This document shows, piece by piece, positions 1 to 6,576 of a DNA stretch of 7,959 nucleotides (positions are counted from its first letter, which is position 1; each line of letters begins with the position of its first letter). Origin of the DNA: Bacillota bacterium (GTDB taxonomy: Bacteria > Bacillota > Dethiobacteria > DTU022); NCBI GenBank assembly GCA_012510325.1, contig JAAZIG010000236.1, positions 1 through 7,959 of the forward strand, given 5' to 3'. Under the pieces are notes generated by a model. That model did not search any database. It worked only from the letters and a program-made list of their open reading frames with translations, and was not told where the DNA came from. The translations under genes and the position numbers were made by a program.

Positions 1-1799
1 ACCTTCTTCGTCGCTCCGCCCAGGGCGAGGATAAACCGGAGCGCCTCCTGAGCAAGTTTATGGCGCCGCAGCGGCAGCTTTCCCGAAAGGGCCAGACGCT
101 CTGTTTCAGGCAGGAGCGGATCGGGCTTGGCCGGTGCGGGAATCGATCTTTCAACCAGCCCGGGGATAAAGAGAGCGGTGAAGCTCAGGCCGGCGGCGGC
201 GCTGAGGGGGACAAGGTTGACCCCCTCCTGCTGAAATTTACCCCGGGGCAAAGAAGCACTCTGCAAAGCTGATTGCAACAGCTCCAGAGCCGGTTTGAAC
301 ATGAATTCACCGCCGCACTCGTCGAGCCTTTGCAATTTTTTAAGGAGCTGCCGCAGCACTTCCCGCTCCTCACCGGGATAAAAGAAGCGCTCCACCAGCG
401 CCGCCGCCGCCGCGGTGAGATCGCCCCAGGAACGGGCGCCCTGAAAACGGTCCATCGCCCCGAAAAACTTGCCGAGAAAATCGAGCAGCAGCTCCACCTG
501 AAACAGCTCCTCAAGAGATCGCTTTTCCCCCGCTTCCGGCGCCGCCTGCGGCACCGCCTGCAAACGCCGGCGGTAGCGCTCCAGCGATTCCCGCCACTGG
601 CGGCGGCCCTTGATCACCCCCGCCTCAGCGGAGAGCCGATCCCACAGCGCCGGGCTGACCTCTTCAACGGAGCCCAAAACCCTCCTGTAGTCAAAGGGGC
701 CGTCGGAGAGCAGCTCCATCACTTTTTGGCGGGGATAATCGCCTCCCGCCAGCTTGAGCAGCAGCAAAAATGAACGGCCCGTTCTCGTTTGAGCCAGGGG
801 CAGGCCCCCGGCAAGATAGCAGGGCACCCCGGCGGCGGCAAGATTTTCCCGGAGCAGCCCCGCATAGGTCCTCCCGGGCGAAAGCACGGCCATTTCACCG
901 AAGCGCAGTCCGCCGCGGGCAAGACTGATAATTTCCCGGGTAATTTCCTCCACCTCGCCGATCTCATCAGGGGCGCAGATAAACTGAAGCGATTCATCGG
1001 CCTCCCGGGAGGCGGAGTCGGCGGGCGGATGTTGAAACAGATGCTGTTGCAGGACAGCCAGGTTGGTGCTCCTCTCCCGGAGCGCCAGAGGCTCTGCGGT
1101 AAACCCCTGCTCTTCAAACCAGTGCAGCAGCTCTTTTGTCGGAGCAAAGGAGGCGGCGGAACGCTGCCAGTAGACGGCGGCTCCGCTGTGTTCCGCCAGC
1201 GCCGCCAGCAGCTTTTTCTCGAAAGCAGACAACTGGTAGATCCCGTACAGGGCCAGCATAAAGGGATCCGCCGGCACCGAAAGCAGCGCCGCCTTAAAAA
1301 CAGCTTCCCCGCCGGCAAAAGGGCTGCTCAGCTTCCGGTAAAGGGCATAAAGGCGCCGCAGCTCGGCGGTGCGGCGGGGATCGCCGCCCGGCAGTGAAGG
1401 GAGCTGCTCCAGCCCCGCGTTCTCCAGCTCCTGAAAGGTTTGCCGCAAGGCCTCGCAAAAACCGGGGCTCCCGGCCACCGGCCCAAAATAGCCCCCGGCG
1501 GCTTCACGGGCGACCAGTGCCGCCAGCCAGCGCTCGCCAAAGGGAGGCAGCACCCGACGCTGCAGATACCCCTCATCTTTTTCCGCCAGACCAGCGGCCA
1601 GATCAGCGGTGGTCAGAAAGCGAACCCCGCAGTAGCTGCCGCTGTGGCGGACCAGAGCGCGGCGCAGATAGACCCCGGCAAGATTGCTGGGCACCACCAC
1701 AACAACGGGATAAAAGATATCGGCGCTTTTGACTGCGGCGATATCAGCGCCGAGCTGCTCTTCAATTTCCGGCAAATCTCCCAGATAAATTTTGCGCAT
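1..1799 (-). CDS. AddB-like helicase/exonuclease subunit (N-terminal 599 residues, runs off left edge)
   Basis: This is an open frame of 599 codons with no stop, entering the window edge. Seen: residues 31-48 (PVVVVVPSNLAGVYLRRA) match the motif Ia region of AddB-type proteins. Residues 272-350 carry the 'EVEEITREI... RFGEMAVLSPGR... AAGVPCYLAGGLPL' pattern of the UvrD/AddB 2A region. Residues 528-568 (LVPLSAAAGLSFTALFIPGLVE, then DPLLPETER) resemble the motif V region. Family knowledge: AddB pairs with the UvrD-type helicase AddA to resect double-strand breaks for RecA loading. Its PD-(D/E)XK nuclease and iron-sulfur cysteines are C-terminal, so they would lie outside this window. The N-terminus lacks a GxxxxGK P-loop. 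Start: ATG at 1799 gives an N-terminus (MRKIYLGDL) that suits the family, but there is no clear Shine-Dalgarno. The frame stays open upstream to a TGA at 1974-1976, with TTG codons at 1829 and 1817 as alternatives. A partner helicase gene is expected further left (inference). Confidence 0.85.
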   Translation of the reverse strand, partial: MRKIYLGDLPEIEEQLGADIAAVKSADIFYPVVVVVPSNLAGVYLRRALVRHSGSYCGVRFLTTADLAAGLAEKDEGYLQRRVLPPFGERWLAALVAREAAGGYFGPVAGSPGFCEALRQTFQELENAGLEQLPSLPGGDPRRTAELRRLYALYRKLSSPFAGGEAVFKAALLSVPADPFMLALYGIYQLSAFEKKLLAALAEHSGAAVYWQRSAASFAPTKELLHWFEEQGFTAEPLALRERSTNLAVLQQHLFQHPPADSASREADESLQFICAPDEIGEVEEITREIISLARGGLRFGEMAVLSPGRTYAGLLRENLAAAGVPCYLAGGLPLAQTRTGRSFLLLLKLAGGDYPRQKVMELLSDGPFDYRRVLGSVEEVSPALWDRLSAEAGVIKGRRQWRESLERYRRRLQAVPQAAPEAGEKRSLEELFQVELLLDFLGKFFGAMDRFQGARSWGDLTAAAAALVERFFYPGEEREVLRQLLKKLQRLDECGGEFMFKPALELLQSALQSASLPRGKFQQEGVNLVPLSAAAGLSFTALFIPGLVERSIPAPAKPDPLLPETERLALSGKLPLRRHKLAQEALRFILALGGATKK

Positions 1800-1903
1800 A
1801 GAGAGATATTCTATCAACCGGAAGCCCAATCCTGCCCCGGCGCTCCCCCGCCGGCAAGGACGCTGCCGGATCGCAGAAAGGAAAGAGCACCGCCAGGCCC
1901 TGT

Positions 1904-1930
1904 CCCTGACCGGGTCGCCGCCCCCTGACC
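1904..1930. repeat. Short direct repeat CCCTGACC x2
   Basis: CCCTGACC occurs at 1904-1911 and 1923-1930, 19 bp start to start, in the gap between the M23 gene terminator and the AddB-like start. A spacing near two helical turns would allow a dimeric binding site, but with 8-bp GC-rich arms this could be chance. No convincing promoter was found for the AddB-like gene in this gap. Confidence 0.25.
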
Positions 1931-1975
1931 CTCCCCGAACAGTAAAACGAAGGGGTTTGCTAAATAAAAGGCATC

Positions 1976-2006
1976 AAAAAAAGCCGCTCGCTGTGAGAGC
2001 GGCCTT
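1976..2006 (-). terminator. Rho-independent terminator of the M23 peptidase gene
   Basis: On the minus strand, GCCGCTC (2003-1997), a 7-nt loop and GAGCGGC (1989-1983) form a perfect 7-bp stem. It extends to about 10 bp through a G-T wobble and two A-T pairs (2006-2004 with 1982-1980), and is followed by a run of seven T (1982-1976). It starts 26 nt after the TAG of the peptidase gene. This is a canonical intrinsic terminator and should separate that gene from the AddB-like gene. Confidence 0.9.
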
Positions 2007-2031
2007 CCGTCGGCGGGATCGCCTCAAAGTG

Positions 2032-3378
2032 CTAATAAAATTGCAGCGGATTGATCGCCGGGTGGGTGTACCAACCGCCCCAGTGATAGCCGTTTCTGCG
2101 GCGAATTTCAAAGTGCAGGTGGGGACCGGAGGATCTGCCCGTTGAGCCGAGGCGGGCGATCGTCTGTCCGCGGGATACGCTTTGCCCGACGGAGACCAGA
2201 TTTGTGCTGTTGTGCAGGTAGACGGTGAAGTAGGCATTGTGTCTGATCACGAGATAATTTCCCTGCGAGGAACCCCAGGAAGAGACAACCACAACTCCGC
2301 TGTCTGCTGCCAGGACCGGGGTGTTCAGCGCCGCGGCGATATCGATGCCCCGGTGACCGCTGTGGAACCGCTGGGTGATCTTGCCGCCTCCGGCGACGGG
2401 CCAGCCAAACCGTCTCAGGGTGCCCTTTTCCACGACCCGGGCCACCGGTTCGGCAACAATCCCGCTGGAGACGGATTCCCTCGATTGTTCGACGCCGTTT
2501 TCCCGGACAACCCGGTAGGTCGACATCTGGAGGCCGTTTTTACCCGGGGAGAGCTCCCTGCTCTCACCGAGGTACATTTTATCGCTGTACTTGTAGCTGG
2601 TGGTATAGGGGACCTCTTCCTCGACGGTGACCTGCTCCACACTTTTGACATGCACCTGCGGACCGGTCCGCCCGTCCAGCCTGCTTTCACCGCCGCGGGT
2701 AGCGATCGTTCCCCGGGAGGCGACCAGAAACTCCTGCTCCGGCTTTTGCCGGGTCAGCAAAAAAGCGATCTCCGCGGGGGTGTTGACCAGCTCCGGCGAA
2801 ACCGCACAGCTCCGCCCGGAGATCTTTTCGCACAATTCCACCTCGAGCAGCTCAACATGCTCATCACAGCACACAAAGGAGAGGCACACCGCTTCCTCAA
2901 CCTGCTTCACCTCTTCGGCTGTGGATACCGGCGCCACCGGAGCACCGTCGACGGTGACCATCACGGCATCAGTCAGGAAACTGATCCGCTGCCGCAGAGC
3001 CTCCTGAACCGCCTCCGTGCTGTCAACTTCATCGGGGCGATATTCCCGGATCAGGGTAATCTCCTGCTCGGGATAGAGCTTCAGCCGATAGAGGGAGCTG
3101 CATTTGCCGGTTAAGTCTTCCAGAAATTCTTCGATTGCCGCTGCCTGCCGCACCGCCCCCACCTCCGTTCCGTCTATCCGGACGGCATAAAGATGGCTGT
3201 AACGGTAGTGCTGATAGTGAAGCACCCCGCCCAAAACAAGGCCGGAAAGAAGCAGATAGAGCGACCAGTGCAGGGTTTTTCCTTTCAGCCGGCGCAGCAG
3301 CCTGGCGGGCTCGCTATTTCGGCAGGCCCGCTTAAAGCGGGAAAGCAACGGTTTTATTGAAGAAGCCAAATCTGGCAT
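2032..3378 (-). CDS. Membrane-anchored G5-M23 peptidoglycan endopeptidase
   Basis: A predicted cell-wall hydrolase of 448 residues that cuts peptide cross-bridges outside the membrane. Seen, in order: a basic cytoplasmic N-terminus; one transmembrane segment at about 36-54 (TLHWSLYLLLSGLVLGGVL); two similar 'V/I-DG-x-x-V' segments at about 66-90 and 140-165, repeats often found in clostridial M23 proteins; a G5 domain at about 243-319; and an M23/LytM domain at about 322-448. The zinc and catalytic motifs are intact: H342xxxD346, H389 in YLHN, and H420-L-H422, with the usual GSTGRSSGPHLHFEIR context. It therefore looks active, unlike degenerate SpoIIQ-type relatives. Start: ATG 3378 is preferred because GGGGGG lies 10 nt upstream. 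An in-frame ATG at 3453 would add 25 untypical residues, lacks a Shine-Dalgarno, and would leave only about 10 nt of leader after one predicted promoter. Transcribed alone, with its own terminator at 1976-2006. Confidence 0.88.
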   Translation of the reverse strand: MPDLASSIKPLLSRFKRACRNSEPARLLRRLKGKTLHWSLYLLLSGLVLGGVLHYQHYRYSHLYAVRIDGTEVGAVRQAAAIEEFLEDLTGKCSSLYRLKLYPEQEITLIREYRPDEVDSTEAVQEALRQRISFLTDAVMVTVDGAPVAPVSTAEEVKQVEEAVCLSFVCCDEHVELLEVELCEKISGRSCAVSPELVNTPAEIAFLLTRQKPEQEFLVASRGTIATRGGESRLDGRTGPQVHVKSVEQVTVEEEVPYTTSYKYSDKMYLGESRELSPGKNGLQMSTYRVVRENGVEQSRESVSSGIVAEPVARVVEKGTLRRFGWPVAGGGKITQRFHSGHRGIDIAAALNTPVLAADSGVVVVSSWGSSQGNYLVIRHNAYFTVYLHNSTNLVSVGQSVSRGQTIARLGSTGRSSGPHLHFEIRRRNGYHWGGWYTHPAINPLQFY

Positions 3379-3429
3379 CGCCTGACAACCCCCCAGAGTC
3401 AACCGGAACCCGAACCGACATCTTCCGGC

Positions 3430-3468
3430 AAAGATGTTAAGATTGGATAACATATTCTAAACATCTTT
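3430..3468. repeat. 9-bp perfect inverted repeat in the M23 gene leader
   Basis: AAAGATGTT (3430-3438) and AACATCTTT (3460-3468) are perfect inverted copies with a 21-nt gap. They lie between the AT-rich promoter region and the preferred start at 3378, overlapping the alternative ATG at 3453. This could be an operator downstream of the promoter or an RNA hairpin in the leader. The sequence does not decide. Confidence 0.4.
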
Positions 3469-3469
3469 A

Positions 3470-3504
3470 ACAATACTATAATAATTCCCCTTTGTCTATA
3501 ACAA
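3470..3504 (-). promoter_or_regulatory. Candidate promoter(s) for the M23 peptidase gene
   Basis: The stretch 3454-3505 is sharply AT-rich against a GC-rich background. Two overlapping sigma-A-like readings exist on the minus strand. One has TAGACA (3498-3493), 17 nt, TATTGT (3475-3470). The other has TTGTTA (3504-3499), 18 nt, TATAGT (3480-3475). Neither is perfect, so the exact hexamers are uncertain. The location supports a promoter for the gene starting at 3378, with a leader of about 80-90 nt. Confidence 0.5.
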
Positions 3505-3517
3505 ATTCCGCTGCCGG

Positions 3518-3552
3518 AAAATAAACTGGCGCTGGCGGTACCGCCGGCGCCA
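3518..3552 (-). terminator. Palindrome with T-rich tail, possible distal clpB terminator
   Basis: Positions 3527-3552 form a 26-bp near-perfect palindrome centred on GGTACC, with one imperfect pair (T3533/G3546). In minus-strand RNA this gives a GC-rich hairpin with one C-A mismatch, followed directly by GTTTATTTT (3526-3518). It sits about 143 nt past the clpB stop and just before the M23 promoter, so it is a plausible terminator for the chaperone operon. The plus strand has no T-run after the hairpin. Confidence 0.5.
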
Positions 3553-3629
3553 TCAAAGAAGCTGAAACCGGAACAAGCGGCCTCTTTCGCTATGAATCGA
3601 CCGCCCCTGCCAGATAAAGGTGAAGCAGA

Positions 3630-3666
3630 CCCCTGAACAGGTTTGCCCCCTTTTCAGGGGGCAAAC
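3630..3666 (-). terminator. Strong hairpin after clpB without a T-run, with a competing fold
   Basis: GTTTGCCCCC (3641-3650) and GGGGGCAAAC (3657-3666) form a perfect 10-bp stem with a 6-nt loop, starting about 28 nt after the clpB stop. On the minus strand no T-run follows, so it may protect or process the mRNA 3' end rather than terminate. CCCCTGAA (3630-3637) can pair perfectly over 8 bp with TTCAGGGG (3653-3660), using the same G tract and so excluding the main stem. Confidence 0.5.
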
Positions 3667-3694
3667 AGGAGGATTTTGTTCTTTTTTAAGGTTT

Positions 3695-6283
3695 TCAGTG
3701 AAACTCCAGGCCGGCGGAGCCGCGGCGCAGGGTCACGGTTCCCCCTGCAGCGATCTCTCCGGAGACGATGCTCCGGGACAGCGGGGTCTCCACGGCGCTC
3801 TGAAGAGCACGCTTTAGCGGACGCGCCCCGAAGGCGGGCTCATAGCCCAGATCGGCCAGGTACTCCACCGCAGCATCGTCCCACTGCAAAATGAGCCCCG
3901 CGCCCTCCTCCACCCGCTCCGCCAAACGACGCAGCAGCAGGGCGGTAATCTCCCCGATCTGTTGCCGCTCCAGTGCCCGAAAGACCAAAATCTCATCAAC
4001 ACGGTTGAGAAATTCGGGACGAAAGTGCTGCCGCAGCAGCTCCAGGACCACCGCTTTCATCTCCTCGTAGCTGCCGCCCCGCTCCTGAAAATCGAGGATC
4101 TCCTTGCCGCCGATATTGGAGGTCATGATGACGATGGTGTTCCGGAAATCGATGGTGCGGCCCTGCCCGTCGGTGAGGCGCCCGTCGTCGAGGATCTGCA
4201 GGAGCACGTTGAAGATATCGGGATGGGCTTTTTCAATCTCGTCCAGCAGAAGCACACTGTACGGCTTGCGCCGCACCGCTTCGGTGAGCTGTCCGCCCTC
4301 GTCGTAGCCCACATAGCCCGGGGGCGCCCCGATGAGGCGGGCCACGGTATGTTTCTCCATATATTCGGACATGTCGAGGCGGATCATATTCCGCTCATCG
4401 TCAAAGAGCACCTCCGCCAGGGCGCGGGACAGCTCCGTTTTGCCCACCCCCGTCGGCCCGAGAAAGATAAAGCTTCCCACAGGCCGATGCGGATCCTTGA
4501 TCCCGCTGCGCGATCGCAGCACCGCGTCGGCGACAGCCTTGACCGCTTCATCCTGGCCGATCACCCGCCGGTGCAGCACCTCCTCCAGGTGGAGCAGCTT
4601 CTCCATCTCCCCCTCGCGCAGGCGGCTCACCGGAATTCCCGTCCAGCGACTGACCACCTGGGCAATTTCTTCCTCGCCCACCTCTTCGGGCAGGAGCATG
4701 GTCTGCTCCTGTTTGCTGGCCAAAAGTTTTTCCTCTTCTTTAAGCTGCCGCTCCAGCTCATTTAAGCGGCCGTATTTCAGCTCGGCGGCGCGGTTCAGAT
4801 CATACTCGCGCTCGGCCCGCTCGATCTCGGTGCGCACCTCCTCGATCTCCTTCTTGATCGTGCGCACCTGCCCGATGGAATCCTTCTCCGCCTGCCATTG
4901 CGCCTGCATCGTGCCGGCCTCCTCCCGCAGATCGGCCAGCTCCTGCTGCAGCTTCGTCAAACGCTCCGCCGAGGCCGGATCCCGCTCTTTTTGCAGGGCG
5001 GCCTCCTCTATCTCCAGCTGCATCACCCGCCGGTTGATTTCATCCAGAGCCGTCGGCAAACTGTCGATCTGCGTGCGCAGGCGGGCGGCGGCCTCGTCGA
5101 TGAGGTCGATCGCTTTATCCGGGAGGAAGCGATCGCTGATATAGCGGTCCGACATCACCGCTGCCGCGATGAGCGCCCCGTCCTGAATGCGGACCCCATG
5201 GTGCACTTCGTAGCGCTCCTGCAGCCCCCGCAGAATGGAGACTGTATCCTCCACCGAGGGAGGCAGCACCAGAATCGGCTGAAAACGCCTCTCCAGGGCG
5301 GCATCTTTCTCGATATGCCGGCGGTACTCATCCAGTGTCGTCGCCCCGATGGCGCGGAGCTCTCCCCGGGCCAGCATCGGTTTGAGCAGGTTGCTTGCAT
5401 CGACGGAGCCCTCGGCAGCCCCGGCACCGACGACGGTATGGAGCTCGTCGAGGAACAGGATCACCGCGCCTCCGGCCTCCTCCACCTCTTTGAGGACCGC
5501 CTTGAGGCGCTCTTCAAACTCGCCGCGGTACTTGGCCCCGGCCACCAAAGAACCCATATCGAGCGTGATCACGCTCTTCCCCTTCAGCCCCTCGGGAACA
5601 TCCCGGGCCACAATGCGCCGGGCCAGCCCTTCCACGATGGCAGTCTTGCCCACCCCCGGCTCGCCGATGAGCACCGGATTGTTTTTGGTGCGCCGGGAAA
5701 GGATTTCGATAACCCGGCGAATCTCCTCGTCCCGACCGATGACCGGATCAAGCTTTCCTTCCTGCGCCAGAGCAGTCAGATCGCGGCCGTAACGCAACAG
5801 CGCCTCATAGGTTCCCTCGGGGTTGTCGCTGGTGATGCGCTGGCTGCCGCGGACGCGGCGAAAAGATTGCAGCAGCGCTTCCCGGCTCAGCCCGGCCCGC
5901 CGAAGAACGCTTTTCAGTTCCTTCTCGCCTTCCTCAAAGAGCGCCAGCAGCAGATGCTCGGCGCTGATATAGTCATCCTTGAACTGTTCGGCCTCCCGCT
6001 CCGCCCGGGCCAGAACCCTTGCCAGGGTGGCATCAAGCTGCAGGGAACCTCCGGCGCCCGTCACCCGGGGGATCTGCTCCAGCAGGCGTTCCAGCTCCCG
6101 GCGCAGCGCCGCCGTCTCCACCCCGGCCTGCTGTAAAAAGCGGGGGGCGATGCCTTCATCCTGATCCAGCAGAGCCGCCAACAGGTGTTTCGAGCCGACG
6201 AGCTGGTGATTTCGCTCAGAGGCCTCCTGCTGGGCGGCAAACAGCGCTTCTCTCGCCCTCTGGGTAAAACGGTTTGGATCCAT
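3695..6283 (-). CDS. clpB: ATP-dependent protein disaggregase ClpB (Hsp100)
   Basis: ClpB forms a cytoplasmic AAA+ hexamer that pulls polypeptides out of aggregates, working with DnaK/DnaJ. At 862 residues it has the usual family length. Seen: a Clp_N double repeat (about 1-145); AAA module 1 with Walker A GEPGVGKT (207-214), pore loop AGAKYRGEFEERL (Y252), Walker B ILFLDE (275-280) and the R332-R333 arginine pair; a long charged coiled-coil middle domain (about 405-530), the part contacted by DnaK; AAA module 2 with Walker A GPTGVGKT (609-616), pore loop GAPPGYVGY (Y657), Walker B LLLDE (678-682), arginine finger in FLNR (R761) and sensor 2 GARPLKR (819-825). All catalytic residues are present. 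Start: ATG 6283 overlaps the upstream stop as TGATG and has GGGTGA 7 nt upstream. An in-frame TTG at 6286 would add one residue. It is the last gene of the J-protein/CbpM/ClpB operon. Confidence 0.97.
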   Translation of the reverse strand: MDPNRFTQRAREALFAAQQEASERNHQLVGSKHLLAALLDQDEGIAPRFLQQAGVETAALRRELERLLEQIPRVTGAGGSLQLDATLARVLARAEREAEQFKDDYISAEHLLLALFEEGEKELKSVLRRAGLSREALLQSFRRVRGSQRITSDNPEGTYEALLRYGRDLTALAQEGKLDPVIGRDEEIRRVIEILSRRTKNNPVLIGEPGVGKTAIVEGLARRIVARDVPEGLKGKSVITLDMGSLVAGAKYRGEFEERLKAVLKEVEEAGGAVILFLDELHTVVGAGAAEGSVDASNLLKPMLARGELRAIGATTLDEYRRHIEKDAALERRFQPILVLPPSVEDTVSILRGLQERYEVHHGVRIQDGALIAAAVMSDRYISDRFLPDKAIDLIDEAAARLRTQIDSLPTALDEINRRVMQLEIEEAALQKERDPASAERLTKLQQELADLREEAGTMQAQWQAEKDSIGQVRTIKKEIEEVRTEIERAEREYDLNRAAELKYGRLNELERQLKEEEKLLASKQEQTMLLPEEVGEEEIAQVVSRWTGIPVSRLREGEMEKLLHLEEVLHRRVIGQDEAVKAVADAVLRSRSGIKDPHRPVGSFIFLGPTGVGKTELSRALAEVLFDDERNMIRLDMSEYMEKHTVARLIGAPPGYVGYDEGGQLTEAVRRKPYSVLLLDEIEKAHPDIFNVLLQILDDGRLTDGQGRTIDFRNTIVIMTSNIGGKEILDFQERGGSYEEMKAVVLELLRQHFRPEFLNRVDEILVFRALERQQIGEITALLLRRLAERVEEGAGLILQWDDAAVEYLADLGYEPAFGARPLKRALQSAVETPLSRSIVSGEIAAGGTVTLRRGSAGLEFH

Positions 6284-6576
6284 CAATCGCTCACCCGGCC
6301 TTTCCGCAATCTTCGCAGTTCGTCTTCCAGATTCTCGATATGTTCCAGCAGTTCCAGTATGACCACGGCGCCGGTCATGGTCACCCCCAAAGAACGGCGC
6401 AGCCGGAGCACTTTGCGGATGCGCCGCAGATCGTTCAGGCTGATCTCGTCTCCCTCCAGCTCGATCATCCCCAGTTCTTGAAAGCGCTCGATCTGAGCGG
6501 GAGGCAGCTCCAGAGCGCGAATGCAGATTCTCTCTTCAGCACCATAATCTTCATAGCAGACGCGGACCAGTTTCAT
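6283..6576 (-). CDS. CbpM-like chaperone modulator, MerR-fold small protein
   Basis: A 97-residue protein with a winged-helix-like N-terminal half (about 17-62, LPPAQIERFQELGMIELEGDEISLNDLRRI) and a C-terminal coiled coil (about 70-92, ILELLEHIENLEDELRRLRK). This is the layout of CbpM, which binds the J-domain of the J-protein CbpA and blocks its DnaK stimulation. It also resembles HspR, a MerR-family heat-shock repressor encoded next to dnaJ or clpB genes in other bacteria. The arginine-rich recognition segment expected of HspR is not evident, so CbpM is preferred. Its ATG overlaps the J-protein stop (ATGA), with GGAG 9 nt upstream inside that gene, and its own TGA overlaps the clpB ATG. Translation of all three genes is therefore coupled, fitting a modulator made in step with its target. 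Family assignment is good; a DNA-binding role is unproven. Confidence 0.8.
   Translation of the reverse strand: MKLVRVCYEDYGAEERICIRALELPPAQIERFQELGMIELEGDEISLNDLRRIRKVLRLRRSLGVTMTGAVVILELLEHIENLEDELRRLRKGRVSD

Noticed and set aside
273..1397. Plus-strand open frames (273-773, 789-1397) and a minus-strand frame at 719-1318
   Set aside because: They are shadows of the continuous AddB-like frame, which runs through 1799-1 without a stop and shows family motifs.
1800..1973. N-terminal extension of the AddB-like protein in the open upstream frame
   Set aside because: The extra residues are arginine/glycine-rich with no family resemblance and follow directly after a terminator. The ATG at 1799 gives the expected N-terminus.
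2182..3114. 310-codon plus-strand open frame opposite the M23 gene
   Set aside because: It is antisense to a gene with intact M23 and G5 domains, and has no recognisable domain or ribosome site.
5800..5860. Internal translation start in clpB giving a short form lacking the N-domain
   Set aside because: E. coli ClpB uses an internal GTG near residue 149. Here no in-frame ATG or GTG with a ribosome site is seen at the matching place.
4898..6136. 412-codon plus-strand open frame opposite clpB
   Set aside because: It lies wholly antisense to an unmistakable ClpB. Long antisense frames are expected in GC-rich coding DNA, and its composition is proline/arginine/glutamine-rich with no domain.
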